DNA of 7,524 bases from an uncultured Eubacteriales bacterium (GTDB taxonomy: Bacteria > Bacillota > Clostridia > Oscillospirales > Oscillospiraceae): the NCBI GenBank assembly GCA_900545585.1, contig UQZR01000040.1, positions 1 to 7,524 of the forward strand. The letters are read 5' to 3'. Made by a program: the position numbers and the translations under genes. Positions 1 to 5,489 of this stretch are shown here, piece after piece (position 1 is the stretch's first letter; every line of letters starts with the position of its first letter). A model generated the notes under the pieces. The model was not told the origin of the DNA and searched no databases. It saw nothing but the letters and a program-made list of their open reading frames with translations.

Positions 1-18
1 AACATTCGTTTTGGTCAT
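1..18 (-). CDS. Start of an unidentified gene, cut by the window edge
   Basis: On the minus strand an ATG at 18-16 follows a perfect AGGAGG Shine-Dalgarno (28-23) after a short 4-base spacer. The visible residues are only MTKTNV before the sequence ends, so no function can be assigned. The gene is downstream of the strong promoter at 656-627 and of about 500 bases of hairpin-rich sequence. Since the sugar operon just upstream has a IIA but no EIIB or EIIC, a PTS component is one possibility, but nothing in six residues supports this. The RBS and the direction shared with all neighbours are the reasons to believe the start. Confidence 0.55.
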
Positions 19-80
19 TGTACCTCCTGTCTGTTCGATAACTCCTCGGTGAAGTTATGTAAGCACGACACGCCGTTGCT

Positions 81-102
81 GTTCGCACCGTCAGGTGCGA
101 AC
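81..102. repeat. Perfect 9-bp inverted repeat (hairpin)
   Basis: GTTCGCACC at 81-89 and GGTGCGAAC at 94-102 are exact reverse complements with a 4-base loop. There is no T-run on either side, so it is not an intrinsic terminator. It lies about 63 bases upstream of the start codon at 18 on the minus strand, where it would fold in the leader RNA or act as a palindromic protein site. Confidence 0.8.
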
Positions 103-174
103 CATGAGCAGGGTTTGGGGCAGGCACGCCCCAACAAGATCACTTCGGAAATGCAGGTGCATTGAAGAAGTGAA

Positions 175-226
175 GTCCCGATGGAGCACAACATTTTCAA
201 GAATTGAAAATTTGTGGCCACGGGAC
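175..226. repeat. Long near-perfect inverted repeat (52 bases)
   Basis: The arms pair as GTCCCG (175-180) with CGGGAC (221-226), TGG (182-184) with CCA (218-220), CACAA (187-191) with TTGTG (212-216), and ATTTTCAA (193-200) with TTGAAAAT (204-211), leaving a 3-base apex and three small bulges. About 22 pairs per arm make this the strongest structure in the gene-free stretch. The inner 19 bases (193-211) alone would also serve as a palindromic operator. No tract of T follows it. Confidence 0.75.
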
Positions 227-465
227 GGTTCTTGCCCTCTACCGCTGCGCTCAAAACCGTTTCTGGGTAATTGTTTCCGAATTGTTAAGACGCAAAAAAT
301 AAGTAGAGGTGATTCTGCTCATGTAATGGGGTCACCGTTTGCTCCGAACGCAGTTCCTGCCCCTGTTTGCGCAGCGGCGTTGTCCGGCTCGCCCACGGAA
401 AGTGTGAGGTCATGGCACAGTATCACGTTCAGACGGCTCATACAATTTTCAAGGTTCGGGTATGA

Positions 466-499
466 AGAATTGCAGGCCGGTCGCCCGGCTGCAAATTCT
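466..499. repeat. 14-pair inverted repeat with a GNRA-type loop on the minus strand
   Basis: AGAATT (466-471) pairs with AATTCT (494-499), GCAG (472-475) with CTGC (489-492), and CCGG (477-480) with CCGG (485-488). There is a single-base bulge on each side (476 and 493). The apical loop reads TCGC on plus and GCGA on minus. GCGA is a stable GNRA tetraloop, which favours a minus-strand RNA. It is the first strong hairpin after the terminator-like element at 506-591. Confidence 0.7.
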
Positions 500-505
500 C
501 TCGGG

Positions 506-591
506 AAATAAAGAAAACCGCCCCGCAAAGGACCAAAGGATTTTGTCGGAGGAAAGCGGCGGCAAAATGGTTCGGTGCGGTTGCGGGGCGG
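506..591 (-). terminator. Nested hairpin with T-rich tail: terminator or attenuator
   Basis: The outer arms CCGCCCCGCAA (518-528) and TTGCGGGGCGG (581-591) are an exact 11-bp match. An inner pair ATTTTGTCG (540-548) and CGGCAAAAT (560-568) forms a second stem inside the 52-base loop. On the minus strand the outer stem is followed by a T-rich tract (517-506, TTTTCTTTATTT), as expected for an intrinsic terminator of leftward transcription. It starts only about 30 bases after the predicted start of the 656-627 promoter, so it would give a short RNA of about 115 nt or act as an attenuator ahead of the gene at 18. The inner stem has one C-A mismatch on minus but a U-G wobble on plus. Confidence 0.65.
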
Positions 592-626
592 CTGTTTAGC
601 ATACTAAAGTGGCCGGGATGGGTAAG

Positions 627-656
627 AGAATACCATGAGAGGTGGTATTCTGTCAA
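627..656 (-). promoter_or_regulatory. Strong sigma-A type promoter reading leftward
   Basis: On the minus strand a perfect -35 box TTGACA (656-651) is followed after 18 bases by a -10 box TATTCT (632-627), which is preceded by TGG and so is of extended -10 type. The predicted start is near 620. Transcription would run away from the PTS operon terminator at 742-787 and towards the hairpin at 506-591 and the gene starting at 18. Confidence 0.65.
628..650. promoter_or_regulatory. Perfect 8+8 bp palindrome inside the promoter: likely operator
   Basis: GAATACCA (628-635) and TGGTATTC (643-650) are exact reverse complements around a 7-base centre. The palindrome abuts the -35 box and covers most of the -10 box, so a bound dimer would block or reshape the promoter. 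MerR-family activators bind dyads in this position, but their spacers are usually 19-20 bases against 18 here, so an ordinary repressor is equally possible. The binding protein is unknown. Confidence 0.6.
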
Positions 657-671
657 GCAGGTAACTTGCAA

Positions 672-712
672 TTTAACAGAGACCACAAAGTGTAATCTTT
701 TCTATTGTTAAA
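672..712. promoter_or_regulatory. Widely spaced inverted repeat upstream of the -35 box
   Basis: TTTAACA (672-678) and TGTTAAA (706-712) are exact reverse complements separated by 27 bases, with a centre-to-centre distance of about 34 bases (roughly three helical turns). They sit 16-50 bases upstream of the -35 box at 656-651, a usual place for an activator. The PRD regulator encoded at 4522-2618 has DNA-binding domains and is a candidate ligand, but this is inference. A chance match is possible. Confidence 0.3.
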
Positions 713-741
713 GATGCACGAAGATTTTCTGGACCTGTTAC

Positions 742-787
742 AAAAAGCAGCCACCTAGGCAACGCACAGCATTGCTCGCATGGCTGC
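742..787 (-). terminator. Intrinsic terminator of the PTS/beta-glucoside operon
   Basis: On the minus strand GCAGCCA (787-781) pairs with TGGCTGC (753-747), directly followed by TTTTT (746-742). The 27-base loop has small internal complementarity (AGCA/TGCT). It begins 15 bases after the IIA stop codon, the right place to end the deacetylase-regulator-GH1-IIA transcript. Confidence 0.8.
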
Positions 788-802
788 GGAAACGGGAGGT
801 TT

Positions 803-1138
803 TTACTTATTTTCCAGCTGATCCAGCTTTTTGTAGAGGGCGATCATCTCCTCAACCATCGTCTTGGTCAGCTCGGCGCTCATCAGTTGGTCCTCAGCGT
901 GGGCCAATACCAGGCGAATAGTGGTCTCGACGCCCTGCCCTTCGGCCTCAATCATGGCCGTGTGGGCATGGTGCCCTTCGACAAAGTAGCCGTCGGCTTC
1001 TTTGAAGAGCTTTTCGGCTTCGTCGTATTTGCCCTCTTTGGCCTTATAAAGGGCCTCCATGAAGGTGCTCTTGGCGCTGCCCGCCGCAGTGATCAGTTGA
1101 AAAACCTGCAGTTCTTCCTGTTCCGTCATTTCTGCCAT
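803..1138 (-). CDS. PTS lactose/cellobiose-family EIIA protein
   Basis: This cytoplasmic phosphocarrier takes phosphate from HPr and passes it to a cognate EIIB during uptake of a beta-linked disaccharide. The 111 residues match the usual length of the trimeric, all-helical Lac/Cel IIA family (LacF, CelA/ChbA). Visible features are the helix-2 segment HHAHTAMIEAEGQG (56-69) and the active-site segment LAHAEDQLM (78-86). In the latter H80 is the expected phospho-histidine and D83 the metal-binding aspartate, spaced as H78/D81 in LacF. The RBS AAAGGAG lies 8 bases before the ATG, and the gene is 35 bases after the GH1 stop. No EIIB or EIIC is present in the window, so the permease must be encoded elsewhere, possibly beyond position 1. 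Confidence 0.93.
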   Translation of the reverse strand: MAEMTEQEELQVFQLITAAGSAKSTFMEALYKAKEGKYDEAEKLFKEADGYFVEGHHAHTAMIEAEGQGVETTIRLVLAHAEDQLMSAELTKTMVEEMIALYKKLDQLENK

Positions 1139-1173
1139 AGTGATATCTCCTTTGTGCTGTTTTTACGTATTGT

Positions 1174-2589
1174 TTATATGAGGTCTTCGCCGTTGGAAGT
1201 GATTACCTTTTTATACCAATAGAAACTATCCTTGCGGCTGCGGGCTAGGGTGCCATGGCCCTCATCGTCCCGGTCTACATAGATGAAGCCGTAGCGCTTT
1301 TTCATCTCGCCGGTGCCGGCCGAGACCAGATCGATGCAGCCCCAAGGGGTATAACCCATCAGAGGGATGCCGTCTTCCTCCACCGCGGCTTTGAAGGCCC
1401 GAATGTGCTCTCGCAGGTATTCGATGCGGTAACTGTCGTGAATGGAACCGTCCGTCTCAACGGTGTCCGTTGCGCCCAGGCCATTCTCCACAATGAACAG
1501 CGGCTTCTGGTAGCGGCCGTAGAGCAGCCGCAGCGTCAGCCGCAGGCCCATCGGATCCACCTGCCAGCCCCACTCGCTGGAGGGCAGGTAGGGGTTGACC
1601 ACGCCAGCCACCACATTGCCTTTGGCCTGGCCTGCCTCGGTGGGACGGCCTGCCTGCACCATCGACATATAGTAGCTGAAGCCGATGTAATCCACCGTAC
1701 CGCGGCGCAGCAGGTCGAGATCGCCCGGCTCCATCTGGATAGCTATGCCGTGGCGCTCCAGATTTTTCAGCAGGTGGGGCGGATATTCGCCGCGGGACTG
1801 CACGTCGGCGAAGGCCAGCATGGTGGACATCATGTCGTCAGCGGCCTTAGCGTCCAGTGGGTGACAGGTTTCGGGGTAGACCACGCCGAACAGGGTCATG
1901 CAGCCGATTTTGTTCTCCGGATCGATCTGGTGGCCCAGCAGCACCGCTTTGGCGCTGGCTACAAACTGGTGATGGGCTGCCTGGTAGATGACTTGCTCCC
2001 GATTTTCGCCGGGAGTGATCAATAGGCCGGCCGGGTTCCAGGGGCCAAATTCGATGGCGTTGATCTCGTTGAAGGTCATCCAGTATTTGACCTTGCCTTT
2101 GTATTCGGTGAAGATGGTGCGGCAGTAGCGCTCGAAGAAATCCACCAGCTTGCGGCTGCGCCATGCGCCGTATTTCTGCACGAGGCCGAGGGGCATCTCG
2201 TAGTGGCTGATGGTCACCACCGGCTCAATGCCGTACTTATGACACTCGTCAAACAGGTCATGGTAGAATCGGAGGCCGGCGGGGTTGGGAGAGGGTTCGT
2301 CCCCCTGAGGGAAGATGCGGCTCCACGCAATAGAAGTACGGAAGCACTTGAATCCCATCTCGGCAAAGAGCTTGATATCCTCCTTGTAGCGGTGGTAGAA
2401 GTCGATCCCTTCGTGGTTAGGGTAGTAGAGGCCATCCACCACACCGTCGGTGATCTGGCGCTTTTTGTCCTTGCTGCCGACGGTCATCACGTCGGCGATA
2501 TTTAGACCCTTTCCGTCCTCGCGGTAAGCGCCCTCGCACTGGTTGGCGGCCACCGCGCCGCCCCACAAAAAGTCTTTGGGAAGGCTCAT
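1174..2589 (-). CDS. GH1 6-phospho-beta-glucosidase (BglA/AscB-like)
   Basis: This cytoplasmic retaining glycosidase hydrolyses PTS-imported 6-phospho-beta-glucosides to glucose 6-phosphate plus sugar or aglycone. The 471 residues match BglA and AscB (about 475). The N-terminus DFLWGGAVAANQCEG (6-20) is the GH1 signature. The acid/base E175 lies in TFNEIN (172-177) and the nucleophile E368 in IVENG (366-370). The phosphate-site set S423, K431 and Y433, in LVSAG...KKRYGF, has the spacing of BglA-type enzymes and supports 6-phospho substrates. The C-terminus has the usual KDSFYWYKKVI. The ATG has AAAGGAG 8-9 bases upstream, 28 bases after the regulator stop. If the substrate is chitobiose-like, the deacetylase upstream would prepare it. 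All catalytic residues are intact. Confidence 0.95.
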   Translation of the reverse strand: MSLPKDFLWGGAVAANQCEGAYREDGKGLNIADVMTVGSKDKKRQITDGVVDGLYYPNHEGIDFYHRYKEDIKLFAEMGFKCFRTSIAWSRIFPQGDEPSPNPAGLRFYHDLFDECHKYGIEPVVTISHYEMPLGLVQKYGAWRSRKLVDFFERYCRTIFTEYKGKVKYWMTFNEINAIEFGPWNPAGLLITPGENREQVIYQAAHHQFVASAKAVLLGHQIDPENKIGCMTLFGVVYPETCHPLDAKAADDMMSTMLAFADVQSRGEYPPHLLKNLERHGIAIQMEPGDLDLLRRGTVDYIGFSYYMSMVQAGRPTEAGQAKGNVVAGVVNPYLPSSEWGWQVDPMGLRLTLRLLYGRYQKPLFIVENGLGATDTVETDGSIHDSYRIEYLREHIRAFKAAVEEDGIPLMGYTPWGCIDLVSAGTGEMKKRYGFIYVDRDDEGHGTLARSRKDSFYWYKKVITSNGEDLI

Positions 2590-2617
2590 GGATTTTGCTC
2601 TCCTTTCGTTTTTCGGC

Positions 2618-4522
2618 TTATTCTTGGAACAGTTTCATAAAGTGGGGATACTGCCGCCGGCTGATGATCCGCTTGACCCGCACTTCGTCGGTGATCAGGG
2701 CGGTGGTCAGCTGGTAAAACTTCTGGGTTTGGGCCGAGGTGGAGTCATAGATAGCCACTAGGATCACAAGCTGGACCTTGTTGACCGACCAGAGGACGGG
2801 CTTGTCCAGAATGCCGACGCAGACCACGTTCTCATTGACTAGGTTGTCAGCCGGGTGTGGGATGGCCACCAGGTGGCCGAAGTCGGTGCCGCCCATCGCC
2901 TCCCGCTCCAGCACCGAGTCACAGAAGCCCTCAGGCAGGGGGTAAACTTTGCCCATCAGCTGACACATCTGCCGGATGACTTCCTCCCGTGTGTTTCCCT
3001 GCACATGCGGGAAGAACAGATCGGGCCGATAGTAGTCTTTCAGGAAGTTGACGCTGCCCAGTTCCAGCTGCCTGCGGACCTGCGGCACATCGCTGGCGTC
3101 GAGGAAGTTGCCGATCTGGTAGATAGGGACGGCGGCCGCGGTCTGCAGCGGCACGGTAGTAAAGACGTAGTCCACCCGGCTCAAGTCATATCGCTCGAAT
3201 TCGTACATGCTACACACATCCAGTCGGTCGATGTAGACTCCGAACTCGTTGCGAAAACGGAAGGCCAGCAGTCGGCTGCTGGCCTTGCCTGTCATACAGA
3301 CCAGAAGGATGTTCTTTTTCTCAATCTGCGCTTTAAGAGATTCCAGTGCCATTTCCAGAATAATGGCAAAGTATCCCGTCTCGGATTCGGGCACTGGCCT
3401 GCCATAGAATTTTTCGTACTCAGCCATAGCACGCTGGGCCATCGCAAAGGCGAAGGGGTAGTTCTGCTTGATCTCTTCCAGGATGGGGTTCTCCATCTGG
3501 ATGCCGTACTTCATCCGTATGTTGAAGGTGACGATGTGGTTGTACAGCGAGATGCGGACGTTGAGATTATCGCGAAAATTAAGGTTGTAGACCCGCTGCA
3601 CGCAATCCAGCAAGATGGTGGTCAGCCGGTTGACGTTTTCCTGGACCACTGGACTGGACTGGGGATGGTAGCCCTCGCCCAAGCTGCGCCGTCCTGCGAT
3701 GTAAATGGCAATGTACATCGTCTCGGCCGGTTCCGGCGCAATTTCGATGCCCGCCTGACACAGCCTGTCGGCCAGCATCAGAGCGGCCTGGTATTCAGGC
3801 ATGGCCTGCACCTGGGCCAGCTCGCCGGGCTTGGCGGCAGCTAGGTGGCCCGCGCCGCTGCGCAGGAAGGCTACATACAGATAGATGACGATGTTCTGAA
3901 AAGCTGCCTCCGTAAATTTGATCCGCTGGCGTATCATCATGTCCAGCAGAACCTCGCCGATCCTGGGCAGCATCTCGGCCTGGTCACGCTGGTCAGCAAA
4001 GAGGGAGTTTTGAGACTGGACCAGGTAGTCCATATAACAGCGGCGGCGGTCAAATTCACTGCCATGCGCACGCACACCGTAGTGAGGTTTACGCTTCAAG
4101 GTAATGTTATACTGCCCCAGAACGAACTCCACCTGCCTCAGCTCGGCCGACAGGGTCTTGCTGGATACATACAACTCCTCGCTGAGGTCATCGAGCTTGA
4201 AGTATTCCTCGCCGTCCAAAAAGCAGGCCAGCAGGAAGCGGAAGCGATCCTCTACTGTATTGGGGACGGCGGAGGCCAAAGAGTGCCGGTTTTCGTTGTA
4301 CCATGTCTCGTAGGCGTTGCGGTCCTCCACTCGGAGGCGGTAGCCGTGGCGTTGGCGCGACTCAACAGTTGCACCGTGACCTTCCAGTTCCGCGCGCAGT
4401 TGCCCGATGCGGGTCTGCACAGTACGGCTGCTGGCGCCACTTTTGACAGCCAATGTTTGGGCTGTGAGATAGTCGTTCTCCGACAAAAGAGTGAGCAGGC
4501 TCATGAGGTTGCTGTCAAGCAT
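2618..4522 (-). CDS. PRD-containing PTS-controlled transcription regulator (LicR/ManR/MtlR type)
   Basis: The 634 residues show an N-terminal winged helix-turn-helix (about 5-65), a second Mga-type HTH (about 88-160), PRD1 (about 180-285), PRD2 (about 295-395), an EIIB-like domain with phospho-cysteine C409 (VCMTGKASSRLL) and a C-terminal EIIA Fru/Mtl-like domain with H556 in VAIPHP. Two DNA-binding domains mean a DNA-binding activator, not an RNA-binding antiterminator, although such proteins are often labelled BglG family. It likely controls this operon according to PTS phosphorylation. Of the four usual PRD histidines only H329 is seen; Y214, Y274 and I388 stand at the others by my alignment. 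The ATG at 4522 overlaps the end of the deacetylase gene by 8 bases and has AGGAAG 6 bases upstream. The ATG at 4504 lacks an RBS. Confidence 0.92.
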   Translation of the reverse strand: MLDSNLMSLLTLLSENDYLTAQTLAVKSGASSRTVQTRIGQLRAELEGHGATVESRQRHGYRLRVEDRNAYETWYNENRHSLASAVPNTVEDRFRFLLACFLDGEEYFKLDDLSEELYVSSKTLSAELRQVEFVLGQYNITLKRKPHYGVRAHGSEFDRRRCYMDYLVQSQNSLFADQRDQAEMLPRIGEVLLDMMIRQRIKFTEAAFQNIVIYLYVAFLRSGAGHLAAAKPGELAQVQAMPEYQAALMLADRLCQAGIEIAPEPAETMYIAIYIAGRRSLGEGYHPQSSPVVQENVNRLTTILLDCVQRVYNLNFRDNLNVRISLYNHIVTFNIRMKYGIQMENPILEEIKQNYPFAFAMAQRAMAEYEKFYGRPVPESETGYFAIILEMALESLKAQIEKKNILLVCMTGKASSRLLAFRFRNEFGVYIDRLDVCSMYEFERYDLSRVDYVFTTVPLQTAAAVPIYQIGNFLDASDVPQVRRQLELGSVNFLKDYYRPDLFFPHVQGNTREEVIRQMCQLMGKVYPLPEGFCDSVLEREAMGGTDFGHLVAIPHPADNLVNENVVCVGILDKPVLWSVNKVQLVILVAIYDSTSAQTQKFYQLTTALITDEVRVKRIISRRQYPHFMKLFQE

Positions 4523-5300
4523 GGCGTTCTTCCTGTTCTTTTTTCACTTCGGCAGCCCGGCGGGCGAAAGTGGTCCGTTCCACGTAGTTGGCAGCCAGCC
4601 AATCTTTCAGTTCCTGGCTGCACAGAAAATCGGTCTCCATCGGGCGGATGAAGGTATAGGAAGAATGTTCCAGCAGATACTGGTCCAGCCACCCTGGATG
4701 AAAAACCAGCACCGAACACTCTTTGCCGCGCAGCCCGGCCTCGTCCTCAAAAACAAACTTGCGCACATCGTAGAGGCCGCGCTCGTCGAGTCGATAGAAA
4801 GCAGAGCACTGGATGCCGTGTTCGACCGACCACTGCGGATCCACCGGGTCGCAGTAGAGCAGGCCATTACGGGCAGCCACATTCTTCAACCCCTGGAAAA
4901 AGTTGGGCGACATGACCGCGTGTCCTTCGAAGTAAGCGGGATCCCGCCCGGTGATGGCGCGGAAGCGGTCGAGCTGCGCCTGAATCTCCAGTTCCACTTC
5001 TTCCAGGACGATGGTATCCTGTTTTCGGGCGCGTATTTCGCGGCTGGTACAGAATTCGCCGCTGGGCTGTACCAGGGAAGGAATACGGGCCGAATCGGTC
5101 AGTGGTCGGCCTACGCAGATATTGGTGTGTTGGCCCACCTCGACGCCGGTGTCCTTTACTAGCGCATAACCAGCGGCTGCATACGGCATATTGGGCATCA
5201 GACCGGTACAGGTGATGACCCCGTCTACGATGGCCTTGCGGATGCCATAATTGACCGCCTCACTGAAACCCAGGTCGTCGGCCCGGAAAATAATCTTCAT
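4515..5300 (-). CDS. ChbG/YdjC-family carbohydrate deacetylase
   Basis: Proteins of this family are metal-dependent deacetylases; E. coli ChbG removes one acetyl group from chitobiose 6-phosphate so that it can be hydrolysed and sensed. The 261 residues show the hallmark RADDLGFS (6-13) with D8 and D9, GQHTN with H58, YFEGHAVMSP with H127, and FHPGW with H201, fitting the family's Asp-His-His metal site. There is no signal peptide, so it acts in the cytoplasm. The ATG has AAAGGAG 9 bases upstream. It heads the four-gene operon and is translationally coupled to the regulator by an 8-base overlap. Its place beside a PTS IIA and a 6-phospho-beta-glucosidase suggests an N-acetylated beta-disaccharide phosphate as substrate; this is inference. 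Confidence 0.92.
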   Translation of the reverse strand: MKIIFRADDLGFSEAVNYGIRKAIVDGVITCTGLMPNMPYAAAGYALVKDTGVEVGQHTNICVGRPLTDSARIPSLVQPSGEFCTSREIRARKQDTIVLEEVELEIQAQLDRFRAITGRDPAYFEGHAVMSPNFFQGLKNVAARNGLLYCDPVDPQWSVEHGIQCSAFYRLDERGLYDVRKFVFEDEAGLRGKECSVLVFHPGWLDQYLLEHSSYTFIRPMETDFLCSQELKDWLAANYVERTTFARRAAEVKKEQEERHA

Positions 5301-5346
5301 TTTTCCCTACTCCTTTCGATCACGCACACTCTTTTCTGACACTACC

Positions 5347-5375
5347 AGTGTACCAGTTCCGCGCCGGTTTTTCCA
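5347..5375 (-). promoter_or_regulatory. Probable promoter of the deacetylase-regulator-GH1-IIA operon
   Basis: On the minus strand TGGAAA (5375-5370, 4 of 6 to the -35 consensus) is followed after 17 bases by TACACT (5352-5347, 4 of 6), preceded by TGG as in extended -10 promoters. The predicted start near 5340 leaves a leader of about 40 bases before the ATG at 5300. An inverted repeat ACACT-ACC-AGTGT (5339-5351) covers the -10 box and start site and may be an operator. TACCAGT also occurs twice in tandem (5343-5349 and 5351-5357). Confidence 0.45.
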
Positions 5376-5392
5376 CGAAGTTTTTTGCCGCC

Positions 5393-5442
5393 GTCAAAAA
5401 CGATAGCCGGCCCTGCACGTCCTTGGCTTCGTCATTTTTGAC
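5393..5442 (-). terminator. Dyad with T-run after the nucleoside hydrolase gene: probable terminator
   Basis: On the minus strand CGAAGCC (5431-5425) pairs with GGCTATCG (5408-5401, one bulged base), directly followed by TTTTT (5400-5396). The dyad extends outward through GTCAAAAA (5393-5400) and TTTTTGAC (5435-5442), so runs of A and T flank both sides and it could act in both directions. It lies about 50 bases after the stop of the nucleoside hydrolase-like gene and before the promoter at 5375-5347, which divides the locus into two transcription units. Confidence 0.55.
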
Positions 5443-5459
5443 AGGAAACAGGAACAGGA
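5441..5459. repeat. Three tandem copies of ACAGGA
   Basis: ACAGGA occurs at 5441-5446, 5448-5453 and 5454-5459, with one extra A after the first copy. The repeat lies between the nucleoside hydrolase stop and the terminator-like dyad. It has no evident function and may be simple slippage. Confidence 0.5.
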
Positions 5460-5489
5460 TTTGTCAGTTTGCACCCAAGCGGCGCGGCT

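Larger units (their letters stand above)
38..499. ncRNA. Gene-free, hairpin-rich stretch: candidate structured RNA or long structured leader
   Basis: No convincing protein gene lies between 29 and 802. The part from 38 to 499 carries a run of dyads: 38-58 (6-bp arms), 81-102 (9-bp arms, 4-nt loop), 115-134 (7-bp arms), 140-173 (7 bp, a 4x4 internal loop, then 4 bp), 175-226 (about 22 paired bases per side), 236-242 with 303-309 (7 bp, long range), 308-335 (GGTGA/TCACC), 439-464 (5-bp arms) and 466-499 (14 paired bases). The strand is uncertain. The promoter at 656-627 and the GCGA (GNRA-type) tetraloop at 484-481 favour minus. The possible sheared G-A pairs in the 140-173 internal loop favour plus. 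It could be the 5' leader of the gene at 18 or an independent RNA. I recognise no known riboswitch, T-box, RNase P, tmRNA or SRP signature. Confidence 0.35.

Noticed and set aside
15..254. 79-residue minus-strand ORF whose TGA overlaps the ATG at 18
   Set aside because: It starts at a TTG with no RBS, has cysteine-rich low-quality composition, and runs through the hairpins at 38-226. The ATGA overlap is probably chance.
396..466. Short plus-strand reading frame MAQYHVQT... (17 residues) after GAGG
   Set aside because: The RBS-like GAGG is only 2 bases from the ATG and the frame lies within hairpin sequence.
95..511. 138-residue plus-strand ORF across the gene-free stretch
   Set aside because: No RBS, no recognisable domain, arginine- and serine-rich random-like composition, and it covers the strong dyads. 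It stays a remote alternative.
19..620. T-box, common riboswitches, tmRNA, RNase P RNA, SRP RNA
   Set aside because: I looked for the T-box TGGNACCGCG motif, TPP, SAM, B12 and c-di-GMP core motifs and the tmRNA, RNase P and SRP consensus segments and saw none on either strand.
438..686. Minus-strand ORF of 82 residues, and another at 319-528
   Set aside because: They run across the promoter and the terminator-like hairpin, and neither has an RBS or protein-like composition.
1255..2025. Long plus-strand ORF of 256 residues
   Set aside because: It lies antisense to the intact GH1 gene and reads as a histidine- and valine-rich mirror of its codons, with no RBS.
2855..4651. Two long plus-strand ORFs (329 and 268 residues)
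   Set aside because: Both are antisense to the intact PRD regulator; their length comes from the GC-rich codon pattern of the true gene.
4491..5162. Plus-strand ORF of 223 residues
   Set aside because: Antisense shadow of the deacetylase gene, which has all its metal-site motifs.
5301..5489. RNA antiterminator site for a BglG-type protein
   Set aside because: The regulator has DNA-binding HTH domains rather than an RNA-binding CAT domain, and the dyad here looks like an ordinary terminator before the next promoter.
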